NCBI GenBank assembly: GCA_025345505.1
Contig: JANVCC010000062.1
Location: forward strand, 11,647,536-11,711,535
Direction: 5' to 3'
Length of the DNA stretch: 64,000 nucleotides
Source of the DNA: Todiramphus chloris collaris
Taxonomy: Eukaryota > Chordata > Aves > Coraciiformes > Alcedinidae
The translations under genes were made by a program, and so were the position numbers. The notes below the pieces were generated by a model. It made no database searches, was not told the origin of the DNA, and was given only the letters and a program-made list of their open reading frames with translations. Of the stretch, positions 1 through 12,600 are shown piece by piece; the first letter of the stretch is position 1, and each line of letters begins with the position of its first letter.

Positions 1-3000
1 ATAAAGGAGCTCAGGTAACAACCCTCCCATCACAGAGGAGCCACATGCAGCACTGCAGATCAAAGGCAGACACTGGGAACTGATCCCCACCTGAAAAAGG
101 AGTAATTCCAGGTTTTCTTTTGTCATCTAGTCACCACGGGCATTCCGAGAGCCAGCCGTTCACCCAGGCTTGGCTGACAGGCATCAGCTCTTTATCCAGC
201 GTCTGTGCCAACAGGACAGGTCTTTGGCCAGACTGAGAAGTGAAGCTTCTTTACTTATTGCATGTCCTCCCACAGTCAGCTGCATTCGACACACTCAAAT
301 GGATTGCTTTGCAAAATGCCCGCTTCCCCTGCTCCAAATTAAACCCAGGTTTTGGTGCTGGGCTTGTGTTACTACCACTAAATAGTTTGGCTAGGCTGGT
401 CTCGCTGTCTAGTGAGCTCCAGAAGCTGAGCTGCAATACGTTGACCAAGTTAAGGCATTATTTGGAGTTCTGTAACTAACCTGTGTTTGTACCTGTGGTT
501 GCCAACGCACACCTCTCAAAAACCTCTGAAGGACACACAGCTCTGAGCCCTTTCACTGCCCAGTGGTAAAAAACATCCCAACCATCTCCACTAACTGACC
601 ACAAAGGAAAAGAAAATGAGGAAGAATTAAAAGGCTTGGTCCTGAGTCAAGCCAAAGCAGCTTTATAATCACAACTCTTATAGAAGGTTGGTCACCGACG
701 AAGGGATCTATAGGAGGAGCAACAGATTTTAACAGCAGAGAGAAAAAGGACAGTGGAGCTAACAGACAGCAGCCACAGCTGTGGTATACTACCAGGCTAC
801 AGGCATACGGCAAGAGCAAGGAAATCTGCTTGACTGTCACATTAACAGCTTTGGAGAACACACAGAGGATACCTCAGTGCCTTTTTTTCCTAGAATTTCC
901 CTGTTTTTAGGATGTCACCTTCAAACCTGATGTGCAAAGAGCACCTATCTTGTGTTTACCTGAAAAATCAGGCAATATGAAAACTGACAAATCCATTACA
1001 ATATAAGCAACTCCACACAGAGAGGAGATAGCAGAGGAATTGAGAGAGATCCAAGACTGAGCAGGAATGAAGCTGAAGGAGCTCTAGAGATCAGAACATT
1101 TTAAGCACGGTTCTCTAGCAGGCACAGGGAGGCCAGCAGTCCAAAGCAGGTTATCAAGACTGTGGAAGGAGTTACCACCCGTTCTCAGCAGGGTTCAGTC
1201 ACCTATCTTCCTCTCTCCTCTTCCCTGCACTCAAACACAAGCCTCACCTTTGCAGACTTCATGGTCCTGGCAGAACAATTCCCAAGATGCACACAGAAGG
1301 TTCCTGCCAGCAGCACGCTTTCTGTGAGTGGTGAGGATCTAAAATAATGACCTGTGGGCAGGCAGGGAAAGATCAAGACAGGCCTATTTCTTTTTGAGGT
1401 TCCTCTGCTGAAGCTGTGCTGCCCATCGGCCTTTGACAACCCTCCCTCACCTGTGAGGCTCAGGCCTGTCTCTGCACACCCAGCTGAGTCCCCGAGCTGT
1501 CACCTCTGCCAGCCACCTGCCTTGGACAAGAAGCGGAGCTGTGGCCTGAGTCTCCAGGAGATGGGTGGTTGTCGAAGCTCACATTCTGATCACTGCTGGA
1601 AGAGGGTCAAAAAGCCCTGAGCTTACCTGCACCCTTCCCCTGCACCCCCAGCACATGCACAGGATAGCTTTTGTACAAGCTTAAATGGTGAGGTGCTGGA
1701 AAAGGTTTGTGATCAGTCACAGGAACTAAAGAGAGCCCCAAGTTAAAGAGGTTCTTAGTAGTAACTCCTAACTTCGCACGGGTACCAAGGCAAGGATTCT
1801 CAGACTGCACAAAACAGCAACCTCATCCTTCCACTTGCAGGTACCAGCCCAACACATTCTCTACGTCTAGCTCCCCAGACAGCCAGACACTTCCAACCAT
1901 TCAAGCAAACAACCGAAAGGTGTTGCAATAGAAAGGTAGGTCTGATTTCCAAACCATTTATGTTACATATATACAAACTTCTGGAAACTACAAACATTAA
2001 AGAAAGTGTTGCAAATGCATTTGAGCTTTTCCTAAGCTGCTAAACCCAAAAAGAGAGCATCAGAGTCCCAGCAGGGCTCCAGTATCCAGACCGAGACGAT
2101 AGGTTATTTCTCTCCGATACAGCATTAGGCAAGACCAGTACAGTATCTGAAAAAAAAAAAAGAAAAAAATAAAATGCACAATTTCCCTACCCCTGAAAAA
2201 CCCCAGAACACAGCCCTGCAGATGAATATTCACAAGCCCCCAACTGCTGGCTGCAACAAAGCTATGGATTGACTGCTACTTCTCAACATGAGCAGTGAGT
2301 GGTGTTTTTACATTCATTGTTTGTCTTTCAAAAACAATCTTTTCATATCTTTTTGTTTTAAATCTTATTTCGATACCTCATACTATACTAATTTACTGTG
2401 TCTTAAACCAGTACTACTAAGAGACGGCTACAAGGCTATATTCTTTGTCAACTGAACACATAACAAAAGATACAGCTCTCCTTAACCAAGTTCTACAGCT
2501 TGCCCTCAAATACCTCCACGTCCTTTAAGAGAATTGACGTGAGACGCAAGCGCCTCATCACTGGAATTTTTGCCTTGAGAACTGGCCGCCGGAACAGGTG
2601 AAATACACAAACCAACTCATGGACACAAATGCAAGTAATGTGCTTGCCTTCCAGAACACGTACTTCTGAAAGTCCTTCAAAAAGCAAATCCGTTTTCTCC
2701 TTTCAGGAAATCGTCATGCAAAAAACAGCTTCATTTGCGTGTCATAATCATAAATTAAATAAAATAAGCCAGCCGGAAGGGCTAGATAAATATTAGGTTT
2801 GGACATGTTGCTATACTATTCAGAGAGCCACAGAGACCAACACACAGCACTCTCACATACACACACAAGCCTTTCCACTAGATAGAAAGGATTTTCTCCT
2901 GCAAAAGAGGATTTGTAGAAAGAACAACGTTCAGACAAGAGGAAAGGGGAGTTAAAACCCAGCCTCCTATATACTAATAAATAAACTGCTCTATTGCAAG

Positions 3001-3477
3001 ATTCAGATCAAAGGTTTAAAAAGGCAATATTATGCTACTATTAGAGAATATCAAAATATTACTGTTATCATCACAAGTGGCATATATGCAAAATGCAGTT
3101 GCACAATAATGCCTAGGCAGATATAGAGCAACATTAAGTCTGCCAACTAAAAGTGAACGATATACCCATTTTAGTTTTCTGTCTAGTCTTTTGGCATCTT
3201 TGCATATGGTGCAAAAGCAGAAGCTACCAAAGAATATCACATCTCGTATAGAATATTAAATAATTTCTCCAGATAAGACTGGTGCAACGCTAGCTAATTT
3301 TAAATCCGCTATGAGTAACACAGTCAAACCTAGTTAGTATGCAAGAAACTTATCTCTTAACACAGAATGCAAAGTTATGATGCAACAGCATGAACAATCC
3401 CTGGTTGTCCAGTATAAAGGTAGTGCATAGATCCAAGTTTCTGTTTCAGTTTGCTGAACCGAGAAGGTGCTCCCGCT
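1..3477 (-). other. SETD7: Probable SETD7 3'UTR and downstream flank
   Basis: This stretch lies directly downstream of the SETD7 stop on its sense strand and has no gene-like reading frame. I found no canonical AATAAA on the minus strand here, only weak variants (AGTAAA near 250 and 2393). SETD7 transcripts in mammals have 3'UTRs of several kilobases, so the polyadenylation site probably lies beyond the left edge. No repeat was recognised apart from short A-rich runs near 2149-2174. Confidence 0.5.
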
Positions 3478-3658
3478 TCACTTTTGCTGAGCAGCCTGGA
3501 AAGCTTTCAGTTCCAGCTGGTACCACTCCGGCGCTTCTGGCCCGTTTTGCCCAACGGGGTTGTGATCGTATCCGTAAGCCACTGTTAATTCTTCATCCTT
3601 CTCCACAGCCCTGATGGTACGGATACACTTGATAGGCCCAAAACGAGGATGAACAAAC
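3478..3658 (-). CDS. SETD7: SETD7 coding exon 8 (SET domain end and C-terminus)
   Basis: 181 bp from a GTCTAG acceptor to TGA, encoding residues 308-366. It contains [14 protein letters not shown] (Lys317), [13 protein letters not shown] (Tyr335, Tyr337) and the C-terminal helix [19 protein letters not shown] that closes the active site. The final residues QQK match mammals, so the stop is genuine. Confidence 0.98.
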
Positions 3659-6600
3659 CTAGACAGAGTGAAACACATTGGCCAGGCTTAGCTGTCAGCT
3701 CACCCCCTCTGCTAGCCCCTTGTGTAGTTTCAGAAGTCACAGTTCAGCACAGTAGCACGCAACCTGCTATCAATCCGATCACTGGATTGCTTTGTGTCAA
3801 CCTTATAAAGGCTTAAGTAAAAAGGGCAAAAAAATTTATATATTAAATCAGCTTCATATAGCCCTGTTAAGCTCTTCAACAGTCCTGCAACACTGCTTCT
3901 TTGTAATAAGTTAAAGCACTTCCACATGCCTTGGGCTTGCAGAGATAAACATCTGCATGGCAGGAAAACAGTACAGATTAGAATCATAGAATTGTCAGGG
4001 TTGGAAGGGACCTTGAAGATCATCCAGTTCCACCCCCCCTGCCATGGGCAGGGACACCTCCCACTAGAGCAGGCTGCTCACAGCCCCATCCAGCCTGGGC
4101 GTAAACACTTCCAAGGATGGGGCTTCCACCACCTCTCTGGGCAACCTGTTCCAGTGTCTCACCACCCTCATGGGGAAGAAATGCTTCCTAATGTCTAACA
4201 GGAATCGATCTATCTCTAGTGTGTCACCACATTGGGAGAGACTGCAGAGCATGGGAAATTGTTCAGCTGAATTTCCTCAGTAGGTTACCTAACAAACAAT
4301 CCTAACTCTTGTATAAGTCTTCTCCCAGGGTCTCCCAGTAAACGGAACTGGATTATTTAATGAAGGAAAACTATATTCTGCATACGTTTCTCCACAGGTC
4401 TGTTCGTTTATACATATACATATGAAAGTATATTCTTGAGTGTATGTATACATCAAAAGTTTGCTAGTGCTCTGCACCAGCTGCAGAGCAGCAAGACTTT
4501 TTTTGTTTCACAAATGACAGCACAGTCAATGGTGCTGGGCAAGCTTCTGTAATTCAGTAAATAGGGTGCAGTCCTAGTAAAGTTAGGATTTAGAAAGCTG
4601 TGCTTATGCACTTCAGAATCAAGAGGCACCAAGAACACCAAAAGTTCATGGCAAAATTAATACAGTTGCTTACTTCAAAATAGTCCCAAGAGACATCAAG
4701 TACTCGCAATGCCAGCCAGTTTCCAGCTCAGCCCAACTCCTTCAGAGCCTGGACCTCCCGCTCTCAGCCCCACCAGCTACTCCTCATTTGGCTGCCCAGA
4801 AACAACACCCTGTGAGCCCAGACTGCCAGGTTTCAGCTTCTGCTCCAAACCCCGGGCCTCTACTTACGGATCGTAGATGCAGTTAGGAGTGAAAGAATGG
4901 TTGGCCTTATGCCCCAGCGAGGCACAGTACTTGGCGGCGTGGTTGTAGGGCTCTGGCACGTCTATGACTGTTTCATCATCCAGGGATATTGTATTTCCAT
5001 TGAGGGCCCAGTCTCTGCCGTCTACCTAGTTTGCAATGCAAAAATCCAGTGTGTGTGTGGAGGAGTCAACTTGGCCATCAGTTTGAAAGCAAACAGTCTA
5101 AGATACGCAACTAAAGCTCTTCCTGTAAGTCATTAAAAAGACCCAAGCAAACAACACTTATTTCTATATATACGCATAGGTGAACATGCACTTTCTTTCA
5201 CTTCAACTCCACTGCACTGAATCTTAAGGGTGGGAAGGGGGTGGAAGTAAACTACTATAAGAAGAGGGGTGGAAGTAAACTCCTACTTTAAGATGATTTC
5301 AGAAGGAGCATTGAAAATTCAGACTGACTTTTCTCTCTCCTTTACCTCCTGGTGTGTAATTCGCACTCCATTGTAAAAGGACATAACTGTACTGGCTTCT
5401 GCTGCTATTTTTGAAAACAATCCTTCTCCAGCACTGGAAATGAGAGAGACATCAACATACACCCTGCAAGGGGCAACAGGCAGAGAATTAGTGATTTAAG
5501 ACAGCCTTCGTTTTCAACAAGTATTAGCACAACACTACTGGCATAAAGACTAATAGTTAATAATAAAGCTGGTAATAATTCAAAACCTCTAAATGCAACT
5601 CTTTCCTCTCTTTCATACGTTCTCAACTCCTTCTCTTTCCTCTCTTCCATACGTTCTCAACTCCTTCTCTTTCCTCTCTTCCATACGTTCTCTGTCTTGG
5701 CAAAATGGAGATTTGGAGGGGGGGAGTGGGGGCTGACTTTAGCTTTTAGTTTAAAATTATTGTTTTGCTAGAGTGCCAATCTACCATTGCTGCTCAATGA
5801 CAGCTCCAACTCAGGAACACCCTCAATAACATTCCTGAATCCCAGGGGTCCCCACTAAGCTGAGGTTGCTGGTGTGTAGGTGCACAGATTACTACTTCAC
5901 TGAGCAGGAGTTTTCAAGGTGAAGCCCTAGACCTGCAAGCACTTGATGCAAATTAATGCCAGCATTTCACTAGTCACTTATTCGGGCATTTAAGAGTATC
6001 AGAAAAGGACCACAATGGAGAGATCTACAGAGCAAGGCTTCTTAGGAGTCTGTATATAAAGTGTAATTGTGGCATAGCCATGGAAGAGATATCAGTGACT
6101 GACTAAGGTAAGACAATTGCTGAGGAACGTGTTTTGACACTATAGAGCTGTCACAAATGATATCTCACTTTTCTCTAGCTTGATGATTTATTGTGGCCAC
6201 TTTGCTACATCTGCAGGGTAGGGAGAAGACTTTGTACAATGCAAGCCACCCAGCGAGGCACTGAAGGAAGCACACTGCAACCTGGAGCTAGTTACACATC
6301 TGGAAAAAAAGGGAGCAGCGTACTTTTTTTCCTCAGAACGTTGTAGCTGTGGGCTATAAGCTGAGTCCAGGACTTGACCGAACGCATCTCTGAAATGCTA
6401 AGGCGCTATTCTAGTTTAATCTTAAAAGTATCACTGTGTTCTATCCACTAGAGCACCATTTTATTGTGTGAATCAGAAAGAAATTCAATCGTGTCAAACA
6501 CTGACTGATGTGCAGTAATGGGTTCCATTTCACAAACCCCTACAGACATTTCCTTTTAAAATTTGTTTGCAAAATTAGGCCCCAAATATGTAACAGCAAA

Positions 6601-9600
6601 GAAATATGGACAATATGAGGAGAGAGAAGAAAAGAAAAACCTACCTCTCTGACTCATAAGGATCAGGAAGAAGTGCGTTTGTAGAAATACAGGATGAAGT
6701 AGATTTGTCAAAAGTGTATACCGGGCCTAAAAAAAGAAAACAGAAATCAACAACAGAAATAAACTAATTGGCAGTACTGAGAGCATGCAACCCTTAACTT
6801 AATCAAGACATTCAAAAATTAAATTTTAATGACTGCAAGAAATAAATGTTATGCTTCCAAAAAAAAGTATTAAGCAGAACTGCATCTGTATATGTCTTCA
6901 GTAAGATACTGTTTCTTGATTATCTTTTCCCTTCGAGATACTAGAGTAGCGATACTATCATCAAAAGGTGATATATACAGTTGTTCAAAGTACCAATTTT
7001 TAAAGGAGGGCTGGACTATCTCAAAACTGACCTTCCCAGACTCTCTAATTAAAATTAAGAAGTAAAGCAAAACTTGTGAGTATACATTTGACAAGACACT
7101 AATTATAAAACATGTTGGACTATTTCAAATATGGCATATTTTGTAGACTGAATCCTGAGGACGCTTCAGCCAGAAGATAATGTTCAGTAATCACTAAGTG
7201 TACTTGCTACAGTCATTTATTTCCTGCCATTAATAAGCAACTCAGTGGCACAGCTCTGATTATATCTTTGCATCACTCTACAATCAACTGTCAGAGGACT
7301 ATCCCGGAGATAGGTTAAAAAGTGGGGTGAAGTAAGATGGGCAAAAACGTCAAACTGCAATATTACAGAGTTTGATAAAAAGCCATGTCCCTGGTGTCCA
7401 AGATCTGTTCTGTCTGAAGGCAGCTCCCTCCAGAGTGTAATTCAATCCTATGTAAAAAGCCATCTTTTAAGTTACGTTTGGATTTGCAATCACAACTGGA
7501 GTGAATCAAAAATTAAGAAGTCACGGGCATTTGCTTCTCAACACCTTCTGACTGAGTTTTATGTTCTTCTTTCATATTGAGAGAGACAATCCTTGCTGGC
7601 AAAACAGTAAATGTGTTGTCACAGTCCCTGCTTTTTTATTACTTGTGGCCCTGCCCACAGCTGAACCCGCTCACCTCTGAAACATCACATAGACCTCAGC
7701 ACAACAAAAGCACTCCAGAACTATAGGATCAGGGCACCACTGCCCTGCAGAAGGAGTGCTGGCTACACAGGTCGAAGGCAACACCCTGACACCAACCACT
7801 TCACAGCCAGTTTCTGTTAGCAGGACTAGGCAGACTGAAGGGTGCTGGTGAATCAGACTGTTACACAACAACTGAATCTAGTTCACTAATTCCAACCCCT
7901 GGGTCATTTCAGCTCTGTAACACAGATGCCAGAACATTCACAGCGCTAACAATCAGCTGCACCTACCCAGCTGCCAGAGCTACAACCAAACCACGGCCTC
8001 CCTCTCCACAAAAGAAAGCCTGTAACCGTGCCAGCCTTACCACAGTTAGTCAGGTTTTCCTGCTGGCATAGTCAGCAATGGTGTGTGGAAGGAGCAGGAC
8101 TGTGCCCGTAAGTGTGCAGAAGAAGGGTTATGAAACGTGGTTCAGCAGCACCACTGCACGGGTCAGTGCCTGTCTGCTCCCAGAACAAAGGGACTGCTCC
8201 ACGAGCCTTTCTGTCCAACTTTATCACGTAGAAAAGGGCTCCTCACTAAGAGACCTACCTCATCACAGCCAGCCTTGAGAGTCTCTAATGGGGAACATTA
8301 TGCAAACAGAGCTGTTTGCAGCAAAGGGCTGGTAGCGAGATACAAGTTTCTGTGTTAGCTGAACTTACTGCCTGGTACCACTTCAAACTGAGGCTTCCCA
8401 TCCTCTACAGATGTCAGAGTTGCCAGTTTTGCTTCTATCATTTCTCCATCTATGAACCTTCCAGAATACGCTGTCTTTCCATCAGGGTACACATAGGCTA
8501 TCTTCTCTCCGGTCATCTCCCCCTCTTCATTTACTTCTCCCACAAGGCTGCCTCCATCCTGAAAGCACAGGCAAGACAGGGAAGGCAGAGCATTTAGTTA
8601 AACTTCACTACCTTCAGTAAATGAAAAAAGATCTTCCCCAACCTTTTTAAAGCAGGAATGTAAGCTACAGTATGTGTGATCACGAGAATAAGTGACAGAC
8701 ACATCAAGAAGCTGGGTGAAGTCATTCCAGTCAAGATAAAACTGGTAAAAGAAATGAACAGAGTTTTCAGTGCTGTCTGAAATAGGAAAAAGCCAAGGTC
8801 TTTCCTTCCGTGTGACACACATATTGACTTTCAATCGGCAAATTTTTTTATGTGAACAGTCTGTGAACCAAGACCCAAAGCCACACAGACTTTGTCTTGA
8901 GTTTTCCTAGTATGATACTGTGCTGGAGGAAAGGGGAAATTAAAATGCTGCCTTGCTTACTGCTAATTTGTGGTAAATCAAAAGAATTGTGCCTATTTAA
9001 AAAAAAAAAAGAAAAAGATTTGCTGGACAACTGGAGAGCTTCTCTGTCCCAGCATCCCCTCATGATGTCAGGCGGTACTTGATGAGAGCAACTGTTCACT
9101 CACAGCCATCATCAGCAACACTTTTCCTCTCTACGGTGTCCATATTTTAGCCCTGGGCTTTGCCATCTGTGATTTGCTCGCAACGCAGCTTGGGTCTATT
9201 TACAGAATTGCAGGATGAGATGCACAGATTAGCAACGGTCTAATGACTTCAGGTGTTTAATTCAAAAAGGACAAGGAATCATCTTCAAATAATGCCCTGG
9301 AGCAAACCCAGCAGGTGTGATGTGGAAACAGACTGACTTAGATCGAGATCACTGCACACAGACTCTGTTTCAGGGTGGCCCCATTTTGTTCAACTCCAAG
9401 GGTAAAAGAGCTTCAAACAGTGAGGAACAGTGACCCTTATGTCTGGGTAAAAATTTGTGCACATGGCATGGTGCACAGAACCACGATAAACAATTGCTGC
9501 CATGGCAAAGGGCTTTTGAAACACCTTGTGTGCTTTCACCTGGCAAGGTGATAATGATAAACAACCTTAAATAGCCACGTTTCCAGAAGCTACAGCAATA

Positions 9601-12600
9601 CTGTCAGCGGGAACACGAAACAGGAGACTATGACCGGAAGGGTCAGTTGTGTCTATTTTATACACTAGTGCTGAAAAACTGCTACCTTTTTGGCAGCCTA
9701 TGCTAAGCATTTGTTGATTCTAACACATGCTTAATGGCAATAGTGAGAATCAGTAAATTAAATGAACAGCCAATAGTGAGCATTTGAAATTAATCTACAA
9801 CCAAAGTGTGTCCAATATGTAGCACAGAAATAGACTGTCTGTTGACCAGCAGCCTAATTACATGCAGATGATTTCCCCTCGTCAGCACAAGGTCAGGATT
9901 GAAATGTTCAACTCTGGAGCATTGTCTAAGGCTCAATAAGGACTAAAATTTCAATGATTTCCAATAAAAAACCTCCTAAAAAACACTACAAACACTGCTG
10001 TCCTTACTAGCATAGTTACAAAAGCACACCAAAAATTTCTCCACAGTTTTCCAGAGGTGTATCTGTTTATGAAGCATCAGAAAGATAAAATTCTGGCTTC
10101 CTTAATGAGCAAAGCACTTGTCTACACTCCAGTCAGAGGCACAGCTCTCACACCAGTTGTAACTGACTTGTTAGATGAAGCCAAACTTCACAACATAACC
10201 ATTCAGAAACAAAGTCTCCCCTCGAACTTAATGAGAGCAGCAGGTTGCAATGGCCTGTGTGGCTCTGTGCTCCTCATCTGCAGGAAGCACCACAAGGTCA
10301 CCGGCCCACCCTTCCCAAAGAGATCCACATAAATGCACTTCCAAGGGGCTGGGCTCCCTGGCAGATGCAAATAGTGGAGGCATCTCAGCCTTGCTGAATG
10401 CTGTCTGCTGGGCAAACGCTGGAAAGGTTTAACTGTATGGTGGATTATCCAAAATTTGAACGCACAGGTCGTCCACCCAGATTTTTGTGTGTTGACTTTT
10501 GGACAGCTGGGTCCTGGTGGGGATTTGTTTCAGCTGGGGAGAAAAGAAAGATACATAACAGTGCTATTCTGCCAGGATGAGAGCAGGTGGTCAGCCTTAC
10601 CGGGTAATAAATCCAACAAACTCCATGTCGAATGTTGTCTTTATACTGCCCTTTGAATATCAGCCGCCCGTCGCTGTCGTATTCCTGGGCTGGGCCGTTC
10701 AGCTCTCCGTCCACATACGTGCCATGAAGGACCACCCCGTCCTCGTACGTGTAGATTCCCTGGCCTTGCAGGGCATCATCAACATAGTACCCTTCCAGGG
10801 TGCTGGTAAAGAGACAAAGAAAACAGCAGCGGAAGACTATTGGGAAGACAACCCAAAGCCATGAGGTGAGGCACAGCACAACCCAGTTCCTCTGCTCATC
10901 ATTCTACACATTACCAGTACATAGAAGCTATGGGGAACCTTCAAGAAAGGCAGGTCCTAGGAGGTGGTACCTGTTAATGCCTGTTTGCTATTGCTGGGTA
11001 CCCTACAGCCCTCCCCAAATCACACACCACCACTTCATTGTCTCGGTGGCCTCTCCTCCAGCTCCCCAGCTGTGGAGGGGCAGTGTCACGGTTCATACCG
11101 GGAGCAAAGAGACGCAGCAACACAAAATCAGTAAAGAGAGAGCCAGGAGAGGAAGAAGACGACGACCCTTTATTAATTTATAACCCTGTTTTATATACCC
11201 TAGCCCCATAGGGAGATTGGTCAGTGATCACCCATCTCCTAGGGCGATTGGCTAAAGTCCTACAACACCCATTTCAAAATATTTTTCCGATGTACCATAA
11301 ACAGAACTTAGCAAAACACCAGGTGTTGGTCCAGCTTACAAAAAACATCCTACTGTTTCTCGTAACACTGGTGAGAAAGGCAGGATTCTCACCGAATATT
11401 GTGAGAAGCTGAGAAAATCCCTCTGCTAGCAGCTTTTCAGCATCCACAGGGCAGAGCTGTGCGCGGCCGGACAGACGGCTCTGCCGAAAGGCCCGGTGCC
11501 AGCGGCTGCCGCGGCCCCTTCGCTGGGACACCGCTGCCAGCACCTCTCTCCTCCATTCCCCGCCAGGCATCACTATCCCCACGCCTGAAACTCTGATGTG
11601 TTTGCTGGTTTCAACCACATTTGAGAGGGACAAGAGGAAGGGGAGTAGGAAGGTAAAACTGGCTTCTCTGAAAAGCCAAGATGAAAAATAGAAACTTTTT
11701 TTCTACGGCCCTCCAAAGGCAGAGAACTTACGCTGTCCTTTCACCAGGGTGCGCTACACGGGCACAGCATCGCTCCTCTAAATTACACTGATGAGCTTTT
11801 TTATAGGCTGGGCTAGCAAAGTACAGCAGCAAATGGAAGCCCATGGTCAAAGAAGAAATTATTGCTCAAGCTGGCTACTTGTAGGTAGGATTTTCTATCC
11901 GCTACATTTGGATCTTCACTGACATCTCCCTGTTGAGATGAAACTCAACTGTCACACAGCTGGACCACAACAGGGCACGAAGTGCAAGTGGCTCCCAGTT
12001 TAGTGTTGGCTCCCTAGCCACCCACTCAGCAGCAACCTGTACCAGATATTTTAGAAGCACTGCCATTTTTTATGTGTTTCTATGAAAATGGAACAGAGCC
12101 TGTCAAACAGAAACAGTGCTGCGCTTGGATTTGAACAAAGAAACATTTCACTTCAGCATTTAGAAGGGGCACACTGATATCTTGCCATCTGCTTCGCTTC
12201 TGTTCTTAAAAAAGGGCTGCTGAGAGAACTGCACAGAATGAAAGCACAACTGTAAAAGAAGATTCACTCAGTTATTTCTTTCTCAGGTTAAAACTAGTGT
12301 AAGGAAATACAAATAGTTTAGCCTTCAGCCCAGCTTATTCAGCTAACAGCCAGCTGCAGTACACACACTGCCACTGCAGAATGCTCTTCTGATGCAGGTG
12401 TCTGAGATATCAGCCCAAGCAGGGCTGGGAGCACATGACCCTACATGTTTTACAAAACTTTACAAAACTGATTTTTGAAGAGTTGCAGAAATAATGTTTT
12501 CTCAGAATTAACTTTCTGGTTTTTAAAGCCTCACTCTGTTTTGGTATGGGAAACCTCAACCAGCTTGCCAAAGTTATGTAAAAACAAACTACAGTAAAAG

